A stretch of 64,000 nt of DNA from Bacteroidaceae bacterium (GTDB taxonomy: Bacteria; Bacteroidota; Bacteroidia; Bacteroidales; Bacteroidaceae). This document shows, piece after piece, positions 56,540-64,000 of the stretch (its first letter is position 1; each line of letters begins with the position of its first letter). The stretch is taken from positions 1 through 64,000 of the forward strand of contig JAKSLL010000002.1 of assembly GCA_024401215.1 (NCBI GenBank), written 5' to 3'. The notes beneath the pieces are model-generated. The model searched no databases and was not told the DNA's origin. It saw only the letters and a list, made by a program, of their open reading frames with translations. A program made the translations under genes and the position numbers.

Positions 56540-58201
56540 CTACTTGTTTGGCTTCAGCTGACGCGCATATTCAGCAGGATTGCCAAGCAGTTCAACAGCT
56601 TTCTCCACATCCACGTCTCCCTTGAGAGACTCCTCTACAGCACCTGCCTGGAAATAATACCTTTTCACTATCTCCTGCGCCATAATCTTGAGGATGTCCT
56701 CCTTATGTCGGTCAAATTCTCTGTCAAGATTATGAGCGAGTTTCTTCTCTAATGCTTCAAATTCTGGCTTAGCGTCTTCGTAGTAGCCTTCAAACTCCGC
56801 AGTCTTCTTAAGATCGGCAAGGCGTTTTTCACTCAACCTGTCATATTTGAATCCACCATCAATAGCCATCTTCTTAAACTCAGCATAGTCCTCCTCGGTG
56901 ATGACAAAGTCTTTGACAGCAGGTATAACAGCATGACTCTGGCTGTACTTTGTGCCCCAGTCTGTAAGGATGTCGTCAGACGAGAGATAATAGACAATAT
57001 TCGCCAATGTGTCATGCTTCATCACAACATCCGGCATGATGCCGCTGCCCTCAATGACTTCACGTCCAGCAGCGGTATAGAATTTCTTATACTGAACACT
57101 GTCTGCTGCAGCTCTCTTTCCCGTCTTGTAGTAATACTCTGCATCTTGGCGCTTCTTCTTATAGTCGATAGCCTGGATACATCTGCCTGACGGGATATAA
57201 TACTTTGCCGTTGTGAGTTTTATGCTGCTGTTATAAGGCAGTTCACGAGGACTTTGAACAAGTCCTTTGCCAAATGTTTTTGTGCCTACCACTACCGCTC
57301 TGTCCAAATCCTGAAGTGAACCAGAAAGGATTTCAGCAGCACTTGCTGTACTTCCATTGACAAGAACAGCAAGAGGAATCTCCAAGTCAAGAGGTTCATT
57401 TCTTGTCACATAAGTATTGTTGGAAGCCGTTAGCTTACCCCTTGTCTCGACGATAGTCAACCCCTTAGGTACAAAGAGATTAACAATATCAACAGCCTCG
57501 CTCAAGAGTCCCCCTCCATTGCCACGAAGGTCAATAACGATACTCTTTGCGCCCTTCTCCTTCAGAGAAATGATGTTCTTGCGGATTTCCTTAGCACATC
57601 CTTCTGTAAACTGCGTGAAACTTATATAACCCGTCTCACCAACAAGTCCGCAATAAGGAATAGCATCAACCTTGATGTTGCGACGAGTGATTTTGAAGTC
57701 ACGAGTCTTTGATTCGTTTGGTCGCTGCACACGAAGCACGAAAGTGGTGCCCGGCTCGCCACGAAGAAGATTGCTGACTTCACTCACAGCCATGCCTTTC
57801 AAGTCTTTACTGTCGATTTTCAAAAGCACGTCTCCAGACTTCAGTCCTACTTCTGCTGCTGGCATGCCAGCATAAGGCTCGCTAATGATTACCGTCGAAT
57901 CCTTCCTCATGCGTATGATGGAGCCTATTCCACCATATTTGCCAGTAGTCATCATCTTCAAGTCGCCCATATCCTCTTCCGGATAAAACTCCGTGTATGG
58001 GTCAAGACTCTCAAGCATGGCATCAATGCCTATGCGAAGTGTCTTGCTGGCTTCGAGAGAATCGACATAGAAAAGGTCAAGCTGACGATAAAGACTATTG
58101 AAAATATCAAGATTCTTTGAGACTTCAAAGTTATGTTCTTGCTGAGCGCTTGCTGGAAGCAAACCAATAAGAGCAAGTATTATGACAAAGATTTTTTTCA
58201 T
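56540..58201 (-). CDS. S41 family C-terminal processing peptidase
   Basis: ATG at 58201 gives a clean signal peptide (MKKIFVIILALIGLLPASAQ). The 553-residue enzyme has a PDZ domain (about 75-160, GKYGGIGSIIRMRKDS and GLKSGDVLLKID), the protease core with VIDLRGNGGG, nucleophile GSTASAAE (Ser near 285) and general-base Lys in GTKTFGKGLVQ (near 309). It cleaves periplasmic protein C-termini and is a housekeeping envelope protease. A C-terminal helical extension (about 420-550) is typical of Bacteroidetes members. Confidence 0.94.
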   Translation of the reverse strand: MKKIFVIILALIGLLPASAQQEHNFEVSKNLDIFNSLYRQLDLFYVDSLEASKTLRIGIDAMLESLDPYTEFYPEEDMGDLKMMTTGKYGGIGSIIRMRKDSTVIISEPYAGMPAAEVGLKSGDVLLKIDSKDLKGMAVSEVSNLLRGEPGTTFVLRVQRPNESKTRDFKITRRNIKVDAIPYCGLVGETGYISFTQFTEGCAKEIRKNIISLKEKGAKSIVIDLRGNGGGLLSEAVDIVNLFVPKGLTIVETRGKLTASNNTYVTRNEPLDLEIPLAVLVNGSTASAAEILSGSLQDLDRAVVVGTKTFGKGLVQSPRELPYNSSIKLTTAKYYIPSGRCIQAIDYKKKRQDAEYYYKTGKRAAADSVQYKKFYTAAGREVIEGSGIMPDVVMKHDTLANIVYYLSSDDILTDWGTKYSQSHAVIPAVKDFVITEEDYAEFKKMAIDGGFKYDRLSEKRLADLKKTAEFEGYYEDAKPEFEALEKKLAHNLDREFDRHKEDILKIMAQEIVKRYYFQAGAVEESLKGDVDVEKAVELLGNPAEYARQLKPNK

Positions 58202-58263
58202 TACCTTTTTTGATGATTCAAGCTTCACTTTCGCGGCTATATGGTCGCTACGCTTTTAGAAAT

Positions 58264-58350
58264 GTGAAACTTGTATGTTTTATTCAACTTTCTCAAGTTT
58301 GCAACTTGCTCGTTTGGGGGAGTCAAAGTGGAGCATGCGAAACTTGTATC
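58264..58350. repeat. GTTAAAG element fragment R8
   Basis: GAAACTTGTAT, then GCAACTTGCTCGTTTGGGGG, AGTCAAAGTGGAGCATGCG and AAACTTGTAT. The GTTAAAG core is degenerate (GTCAAAG), and the CTTTAAC half is missing. It sits in the S41/xerD divergent space. Confidence 0.7.
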
Positions 58351-58439
58351 TTTTAATTAATCTACGACAAAATTAGGGAAAAAAGTTTGAACAATGATTA
58401 TCTTAAAGCAAAAACTTACCAAATGAAAGAAACTTTAAC

Positions 58440-58447
58440 TATCTTTG
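58440..58447 (+). promoter_or_regulatory. Possible -7 box ending 4 bases before the xerD start
   Basis: TATCTTTG fits TAnnTTTG; transcription starting from it would give an almost leaderless xerD mRNA. Confidence 0.35.
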
Positions 58448-58451
58448 TCAC

Positions 58452-59378
58452 ATGAACACTAAAGAACAAGAAATATTAACACGAAGATATTACCAATATC
58501 TGAAACTTGAGAAAGGAAGTTCGCCAAACACCGTCGAGGCATATATGCGCGATTTGGACAAGTTTCTCCGTTTCTGCAGCGGGGAAGGGATAGACTTTCT
58601 TGACATCCGTCTTGAGGATATCCACAGCTTCTCTGCATTGATGTACGACCTCGGCATCAATCCGACATCCCTCTCGCGCATCCTCTCAGGCGTGCGCAGT
58701 TTCTATCATTTCCTTGTCATAAGCGAGGTGCTTGAAAACAACCCTACCGAACTGATGGAATTTCCTAAGAAGCCACAGCATCTGCCTGATGTGCTGTCGG
58801 TGGAGGAGGTGGATACCATAGAGTCTGCCATCGACCTCAGCGAACCTGAAGGGCAAAGAAACAAAGCCATCATCGAAACACTCTTCAGCTGCGGACTCCG
58901 CGTAAGCGAACTTATAAATCTGAAGATAAGCCACACGTTCTTCGACGATGAGTTTATACAGGTCGAAGGCAAGGGTTCCAAACAGCGCCTGGTGCCAATA
59001 TCTGAAAATGCCATCAAAGAAATCAAACTGTACTATTTAGACAGGAACCTTCTTGACATCCCCGAGAAATACCAAGATTATGTGTTTGTCAGCAGAAGAA
59101 GGAAAAAGCCCCTAACAAGAGTTATGGTTTTTCTTATGATAAAGAACCTTGTTGAGAAGGCAGGCATAAAAAAAGAGGTGTCGCCACACACTTTCAGACA
59201 TTCGTTTGCCACTTCCCTGCTTGAAGGAGGAGCAAACCTGAGAGCTATACAGGCAATGCTTGGTCACGAGTCGATTGCCACGACACAGATTTACACTCAC
59301 ATAGACACCACTCATCTGCGTGAGGAGATTCTTGAACATCACCCTCGAAATATGAAATCACAAGGTTTAAGTAGGTAA
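58452..59378 (+). CDS. xerD: Site-specific tyrosine recombinase XerD
   Basis: 308 residues, normal XerD length, with an SAM-like N-terminal core-binding domain (1-100) and the catalytic set Arg150, Lys174, His246, Arg249, His272 and Tyr281 (HTFRHSFATSLLEGG, LGHESIATTQIYTHID). With XerC it resolves chromosome dimers at dif. The final codons and stop lie inside the foldback element that follows, so its last three residues (LSR) may come from that insertion. Confidence 0.93.
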   Translation: MNTKEQEILTRRYYQYLKLEKGSSPNTVEAYMRDLDKFLRFCSGEGIDFLDIRLEDIHSFSALMYDLGINPTSLSRILSGVRSFYHFLVISEVLENNPTELMEFPKKPQHLPDVLSVEEVDTIESAIDLSEPEGQRNKAIIETLFSCGLRVSELINLKISHTFFDDEFIQVEGKGSKQRLVPISENAIKEIKLYYLDRNLLDIPEKYQDYVFVSRRRKKPLTRVMVFLMIKNLVEKAGIKKEVSPHTFRHSFATSLLEGGANLRAIQAMLGHESIATTQIYTHIDTTHLREEILEHHPRNMKSQGLSR

Positions 59379-59654
59379 TCAAAATTATTTTATATTTATC
59401 AAGAACCGTCAGCTCGGCGTAGCCAATTTAGAGAACCTCGAAGAACTCGGCGTAGCCAAATTAGAGATTTCTTCTCTTAGTTTGTAGCAAACAGTTCTTT
59501 TTGATTTAGAATTAAATCGTTACGATTGGAATTAAGAGAAGCCATCCAGATGGCATTTCTCTCATTATCTTCATTGGCTGCACCGAGGCTAAAGGTTCTT
59601 GATTATAAAAATAATTTTGACCAGATACTTATAAAACTAATTTTGATCACCTAC
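59367..59654. mobile_element. Foldback element, copy 2
   Basis: Ends TTAAGTAGGTAATCAAAATT and AACTAATTTTGATCACCTAC are near-perfect inverted repeats. It shares with copy 1 the AAATCGTTACGATTGG segment and the hairpin AGAGAAGCCATCCAGATGGC. It is longer because of a direct repeat CTCGGCGTAGCCAA, the first copy of which can pair with the internal ATTGGCTGCACCGAGGCT. Between convergent xerD and the lipoprotein gene, like copy 1. Confidence 0.72.
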
Positions 59655-59671
59655 ATAACAGCAGGCATCAT

Positions 59672-61771
59672 CTATTTCTTGTGAAGATTCTGCGCTCTTT
59701 CTGCATTCTTGTTCTTTACCGATTTAGCCTTGTCCGGCTTCTGTTTTGTTATCTTTCCTGGTTTCTGTTTAGGCAAAGGCAGCAAGGTAGGATTCCAATC
59801 CTCACTAAATTCCCAATTTGCCTTTGTCACAATTGGACGTGAGAAATAATAAACAGGTTCGGGCTGAATCTGCTGGTCATAATCTCCTGTGTCCCATTTT
59901 CCATTGCCATTCTTGTCATAGAAGAGGCGCATGTAGTAGGTCGTAGGATTGAGGAAATAGAAGTCAGCCTTCCCATCTTTCGCTTTTACTGTCTTGACAG
60001 GTTTATCGCTACCGTCAAGAAGCTGCACAACAGCTGTTGTGTCAGCATTCTGCAATGACACAAAGAGAGTGGCATAAGACTCAAGAGCCTTAACCTTGAC
60101 AGTACGCTTTATCGCTTCGTTCCTTCTACCATAGATATTTACAAAAGCCGCAGTATCAATTTCAATGAGATATGCAGAGTCTGGCTCCCATTCAGCATAC
60201 AAACGATAATGTTTTGTACTACCATCAACCTTTCTGAAAAGGAAGGCTGAAGGCACATACAGCGAATCGACCTTCACGCTGAAATGTATCTTCGAGATGT
60301 CAACAGAGTCAAGAGGCATTTCAAACTCGAAGTCAACATTCTTGTCCGGATCCATTGAAGAGTTTGTCTTTATATTCACCTCTATAAACTCCTCAGGCAT
60401 AGGTGGGATAACGAGATCCTCATCTTCCCCACGCTTTTTCTTCTTCTTTGAGGACTTCTTATCTCCTTCTGCTTGTGATGCCAGCTCTTCATCTTCACCT
60501 TCTTCAAGTTCTGCTTTCTGAGCATCTCTCTTAGCAGCCCTGCGTTCTTCTTTTGCTTTCTGCTTGCATTCCTTCACCCACTCCTCATATCGCTCTTGCT
60601 GCTGCTTAGCAAGTCTTGCCTTTGTCAGTTTAGACACGAGAGAAAGAGTGTCCGACACCAACGAGAGATTACCTGTCGTGTCAGTAGCAAAATAGTCGAG
60701 CTGCACCACGAGAGTGTCAATATTATAAATAAGCGAATCTCTTATCCAGTATGTCAGCGTGTCATTCTTTGCCGACGACTCAATGACAAACGCATCTTCC
60801 GAATCGAAATTCAGTCCTTTAACAAACGGAAGCGTATCGCTTGGAGCTGTAAAATACAAAGAGAACTGTTCTAATATAGGTCTCTCAGATTTAATAAGAT
60901 ACCTGTCTTGCTTTTCTGAATCAAAAGCAAGAAGCACAATATCATCAGGATAGAAATGAGTGTAACGGACAGTCTTTATCGAGTCATAATAAATACTGTC
61001 ATGCCACACCGTGTCTCGTCGGATATCTGGCTGACTTGATGTTTCAAGTATGCGGCTTGAGAAAGCGATCTTCTCTGCTTTCTGGTCATAGATATAATTC
61101 TGATTCTTATCCTGCAAGGCATACGCTCTGTATGCGCCAGGCGAAAGACCCTTTATCACGAAATGTCCGCGGCTGTCGGTGCGAGAGATGCGTTCAAAAG
61201 GCACAGTCCTGAACACAGAATCAGGCAGTTCTTTTACATCTGCAGCATCAGAGTCGCCAACCTTATACAAACCTACAAGGATGCCCTTTATTGGTTCAAG
61301 GTTCTCAGCCTCAAGCACATTGCCTGAGACCTGGAATGTGTCAACTCTTTCGCCTGTGGAAAAAGTGAACGCATAGTCACCATAAGGGTTGCCCTCGTTG
61401 TTATCCACTATTGCATCTGCAAAGTCGATGGTATAAGTCATGTTTGGCTTCAATGAGTCAAGAAGCGTGACTGTCACTTTCTTTCCATTAGCCTCAATTT
61501 CCGGCTGCTCTATCTGTGGAGGAGAAACAATGACTTTCTCTTGCGCATTCTCAATCTTTACAATCTCGTCAAACTCCAAAACAACCTTCTTGACTCCTTT
61601 GACCTTAGAGGAGCCAAATTTAGGAGTTGTGCTGACAATCCTTGGCGGAGTCTCGTCATACGGACCACCGTCAGGAGTGCCCATATTGGCACAAGCAACC
61701 AGCAGCAGCACAAATGCCGCTACTAATGCTATATGAATATAATAAAAAGAAGAACGAGATTTACTATTCAT
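59672..61771 (-). CDS. Ig-like (Big_5) domain lipoprotein
   Basis: ATG at 61771 (a GTG at 61780 is also possible). The product of about 699 residues has a lipobox LLVACANMG and the Big_5 opening TPPRIVSTTPKFGSSKVKGV, then VLEFDEIVKI and MTYTIDFADAI. A carboxypeptidase-regulatory-like domain follows (about 150-225). A charged Lys/Glu linker (about 405-455, KKSSKKKKKRGEDED) splits it from further sandwich domains. It lies 6-15 bases after the GH3-family gene on the same strand. Role unknown, envelope-associated. Confidence 0.78.
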   Translation of the reverse strand: MNSKSRSSFYYIHIALVAAFVLLLVACANMGTPDGGPYDETPPRIVSTTPKFGSSKVKGVKKVVLEFDEIVKIENAQEKVIVSPPQIEQPEIEANGKKVTVTLLDSLKPNMTYTIDFADAIVDNNEGNPYGDYAFTFSTGERVDTFQVSGNVLEAENLEPIKGILVGLYKVGDSDAADVKELPDSVFRTVPFERISRTDSRGHFVIKGLSPGAYRAYALQDKNQNYIYDQKAEKIAFSSRILETSSQPDIRRDTVWHDSIYYDSIKTVRYTHFYPDDIVLLAFDSEKQDRYLIKSERPILEQFSLYFTAPSDTLPFVKGLNFDSEDAFVIESSAKNDTLTYWIRDSLIYNIDTLVVQLDYFATDTTGNLSLVSDTLSLVSKLTKARLAKQQQERYEEWVKECKQKAKEERRAAKRDAQKAELEEGEDEELASQAEGDKKSSKKKKKRGEDEDLVIPPMPEEFIEVNIKTNSSMDPDKNVDFEFEMPLDSVDISKIHFSVKVDSLYVPSAFLFRKVDGSTKHYRLYAEWEPDSAYLIEIDTAAFVNIYGRRNEAIKRTVKVKALESYATLFVSLQNADTTAVVQLLDGSDKPVKTVKAKDGKADFYFLNPTTYYMRLFYDKNGNGKWDTGDYDQQIQPEPVYYFSRPIVTKANWEFSEDWNPTLLPLPKQKPGKITKQKPDKAKSVKNKNAERAQNLHKK

Positions 61772-61786
61772 TGCTGCCACACAATA

Positions 61787-63313
61787 TCACTTGTTCATTT
61801 CAAGCAATTCGTCAATATACTGTCTTGAGTTGCTAAGACGAGGTATCTTATGCTGACCTCCAAGCTTACCTTTGCCTTTCAGCCATTCATCAAACAAGCC
61901 CGGACGTGCAACAATTATCTCAAGAGGCTGCAAAGTTATATCCTTATGGCGCTTAGCCTCATAGTCAGAGTTTATGCCTTGGAGCGAACGGTCAAGAATT
62001 GTGGCAAACTCATTTACATCAGCAGGCATCTTGGCAAAATCAATAACCCACTGATGACGACACTTAGCATTGCTGTCCATAAAGATTGGCGCAGCGGTGT
62101 AGTCTTTCACCTGAGCTCCGGTAGCTACGCATGCCTGAAGCAGTCCTTTCTCTGCATTATCAACAATAAGCTCCTCACCAAAGGCATTGATAAAGTGCTT
62201 TGTTCGTCCAGTGATACAGAATTTATAAGGATTTTTCTGTGAGAACTTCACAGTATCACCTATCATATATCTCCAAAGACCACAGCTTGTGCTGATAATC
62301 ATTGCATAGTTCACGCCAGGCTCAACCTCCCAGAGAGGCACCACCTTTGACTCATCAATAGGATAACCGTTTGCATCAAGATTATCCATCGGACAGAACT
62401 CGTAGAACACTCCATAGTCAATCATAAGGAGCATATTAGGGTCGCTCAAATCGTTCTGTATTCCAAAGAAGCCCTCGCTTGCATTATATGTCTCCACATA
62501 GTGCATATTTGGCAGTCCGATGATATTCTTATACTGGTCGCGGTAAGGAGTGAATGCCACACCTCCATGGAAGAACACCTCAAGGTTTGGCCACACTTCA
62601 TCCAATCTGTCAACGCCTTTAAGTTCCATCACACGGTTAAGCACACTGAGCATCCATGATGGCACACCGCTGATATTTGTGATATTCATATCCATAGCAG
62701 CATGAGCTATCTTGTCGCGCTTCTCCTCAAAATCGCTGAGAAGGGCTATGTTCTTTTTCGGAACACGAATCATATTTGCTGCTGTTGGGATGTTCTCAAT
62801 AAGAATTGCGCTGAGGTCGCCAACAAGACTATTTGGAGTGTTGAGGTTTGGTGCATGGCTGCCACCAAGAATAAGTCCCTTTCCTGAAAAGAAGTTACTC
62901 TTCGGATTGATATGGAGATAACTTACGACACAATCCGTACCTCCCTTGTAGTGTATAGTCTTCAAGCCTTCGCCGCTCACCGGGATGAACTTGCTCTTGT
63001 CATTTGTTGTGCCTGATGACTTTGCGTACCAACGCACAACACCTGGCCAGAGAATGTTTGCTTTGCCCTCACGCATTGACTGTATATAACCTTTGAGTTC
63101 CTCATAAGTGTTCACATGAACATTCTTACAGAAATCCTCATAGGATTCAATACTATCATAGTTATGATTCTTACCCCATTCAGTCTTTTTTCCCTGACGA
63201 ACAAGGTGTCGGAATATTTTCAACTGGATATCCTGAGCACGAGTTGCATATTTCTCAATCTGCTTCTGTCGCCTTGAGAAATACATCTTATTTAGAAAAC
63301 CTGTAGTATTCAT
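61787..63313 (-). CDS. GH3 (auxin-responsive promoter) family acyl-adenylating enzyme
   Basis: 508 residues covering the family: WYAKSSGTTNDKSKFIPVS (phosphate-binding loop SSGTT-K), FHGGVAFTPY, YNASEGFFGIQ, MIDYGVFYEF and KFCITGRTKHFINAFGEEL. Members belong to the ANL-related superfamily and adenylate a carboxylate, in plants then joining it to an amino acid. The bacterial substrate is unknown. Promoter TAACTTTG at 63338-63345 with GTTG 20 bases upstream. Confidence 0.88.
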   Translation of the reverse strand: MNTTGFLNKMYFSRRQKQIEKYATRAQDIQLKIFRHLVRQGKKTEWGKNHNYDSIESYEDFCKNVHVNTYEELKGYIQSMREGKANILWPGVVRWYAKSSGTTNDKSKFIPVSGEGLKTIHYKGGTDCVVSYLHINPKSNFFSGKGLILGGSHAPNLNTPNSLVGDLSAILIENIPTAANMIRVPKKNIALLSDFEEKRDKIAHAAMDMNITNISGVPSWMLSVLNRVMELKGVDRLDEVWPNLEVFFHGGVAFTPYRDQYKNIIGLPNMHYVETYNASEGFFGIQNDLSDPNMLLMIDYGVFYEFCPMDNLDANGYPIDESKVVPLWEVEPGVNYAMIISTSCGLWRYMIGDTVKFSQKNPYKFCITGRTKHFINAFGEELIVDNAEKGLLQACVATGAQVKDYTAAPIFMDSNAKCRHQWVIDFAKMPADVNEFATILDRSLQGINSDYEAKRHKDITLQPLEIIVARPGLFDEWLKGKGKLGGQHKIPRLSNSRQYIDELLEMNK

Positions 63314-63337
63314 ATTGAAGGTGTATTATTTGCTTTG

Positions 63338-63369
63338 CAAAGTTACGGAATAAATAATTAAAAAGCAAC
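63338..63369 (-). promoter_or_regulatory. Promoter of the GH3-family gene
   Basis: Minus strand TAACTTTG (63338-63345) with GTTG (63366-63369) 20 bases upstream. Confidence 0.55.
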
Positions 63370-63428
63370 ATCAAATACGATAAGTAAGCAGGTGTTCAAG
63401 ATTATGAACAGCAACTTATCCTGATGTG

Positions 63429-64000
63429 TCAGCTTTTGCTTCCTTCCGCCTCATTTTGCAGGCTTACATTCTTATTCTTAGCGTTCTTGAGTACCAAAAC
63501 TATCTCCTTTCCCTTCCTTATCTTCTTCAGCACTTGACTGGCGGCATTCTGGTCACTCTCCTTCTTACTATATCCATCCCCCACACCACAAGGTATGCCT
63601 TCTATCAAAATCTGGGAATGGAACATCGGAACTTTGCTGTTATTGGCATCACGCATTTCCTTGTGTATAAATTCAAACTTATACTGATACTTTTGACACC
63701 ATTCTATAAGGGCGCTCTTGAAGTTTTCTTCCAGTTCCGCAACTTTATCAATATTGATATAATGCTTGAAAACTTTGTCTTCCAAGAATCTATAGCAATA
63801 GTCATATCCGCGGTCCAGATAAATAGCTCCAAAGAAAGCTTCAAAAGCGTTTCCGTTCATAAAACTATTATGACCTGTGGTTACTGCACCAGTATGCTGA
63901 ATTAGTTTGTCAAGACCGATGTTAACAGCCAAATTGTTCAACGACTTGCGACACACTATCTTGCTTCTCAAATTAGTGAGAAAACCTTCCTGCTTCCTGC
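63429..64000 (-). CDS. rnc: Ribonuclease III (5' end outside the window)
   Basis: The frame runs through the right edge (upstream of the TTG at 63971 it continues as KQEGFLTN), so the start lies beyond 64000. Visible are part of the nuclease domain (CRKSLNNLAVNIGLDKLI, FEAFFGAIYLDRGYD) and the double-stranded-RNA-binding domain (about the last 80 residues, YSKKESDQNAASQVLKKI). It processes rRNA and other structured RNAs. Confidence 0.93.
   Translation of the reverse strand, partial: RKQEGFLTNLRSKIVCRKSLNNLAVNIGLDKLIQHTGAVTTGHNSFMNGNAFEAFFGAIYLDRGYDYCYRFLEDKVFKHYINIDKVAELEENFKSALIEWCQKYQYKFEFIHKEMRDANNSKVPMFHSQILIEGIPCGVGDGYSKKESDQNAASQVLKKIRKGKEIVLVLKNAKNKNVSLQNEAEGSKS

Overview
The window reads as chromosome of a Bacteroidales bacterium, most likely Prevotellaceae (Prevotella/Segatella-like). 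The grounds are SusC/SusD-type and other TonB-linked outer-membrane proteins, Bacteroidetes-type promoters (-33 TTTG, -7 TAnnTTTG), secreted proteins ending in type IX-like C-terminal domains, the gene order rimP-nusA-infB-cvpA-sufB-sufC-sufD, and moderate GC. No tRNA, rRNA or CRISPR array was found. The identification is from memory of families; no search was run.

Layout. 1-5.4 kb: the 3' part of an outer-membrane beta-barrel protein, then an overlapping unit of a periplasmic protein, an ECF sigma factor and a one-TM protein that may be its anti-sigma. 5.6-6.4 kb: a small ORF and a zeta-toxin-like kinase (candidate toxin-antitoxin pair). 6.6-7.3 kb: a SIMPL-domain protein. 7.4-24.9 kb: a nutrient-acquisition locus. 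Its minus-strand operon encodes two PLP sulfur-amino-acid enzymes around an orphan LuxR/NarL-type regulator. Its plus-strand units encode a solute-binding protein with SusC, SusD with an esterase, and a lipoprotein with a TonB receptor and a dicarboxylate/amino-acid:cation symporter. A minus-strand esterase/ATP-grasp pair lies between them. Three plus-strand promoters carry the same palindromic element at exactly the same distance from the -7 box, which defines a local regulon.

25.6-31.1 kb: a divergent pair, a GH51 arabinofuranosidase and a two-domain esterase, fits arabinoxylan degradation. 31.2-40.1 kb: the housekeeping operon rimP-nusA-infB-cvpA-sufBCD (translation/transcription factors plus Fe-S assembly). 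40.5-54.8 kb: a surface locus with a VTC polyphosphate-polymerase-like protein, DUF4956 membrane protein, DUF2490 protein, two Cthe_2159-like beta-helix carbohydrate-binding proteins, a 1769-residue CotH-kinase protein, cohesin-like and dockerin modules, and a 53-residue small protein. 55.1-64 kb: DUF3108 protein, S41 protease, XerD, an Ig-like lipoprotein, a GH3-family protein and the 3' part of rnc.

The intergenic spaces are rich in repeats. Eight copies or fragments of a GTTAAAG-based element sit between or beside genes. There is one 233-bp MITE-like insertion with a 9-bp target duplication, two copies of a long foldback element between convergent genes, and a GTGACGAGT hairpin cluster. 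The most notable candidate systems are the operator-defined uptake regulon (7.4-24.9 kb) and the CotH/VTC/DUF4956/Cthe_2159 surface system (40.5-54.8 kb).
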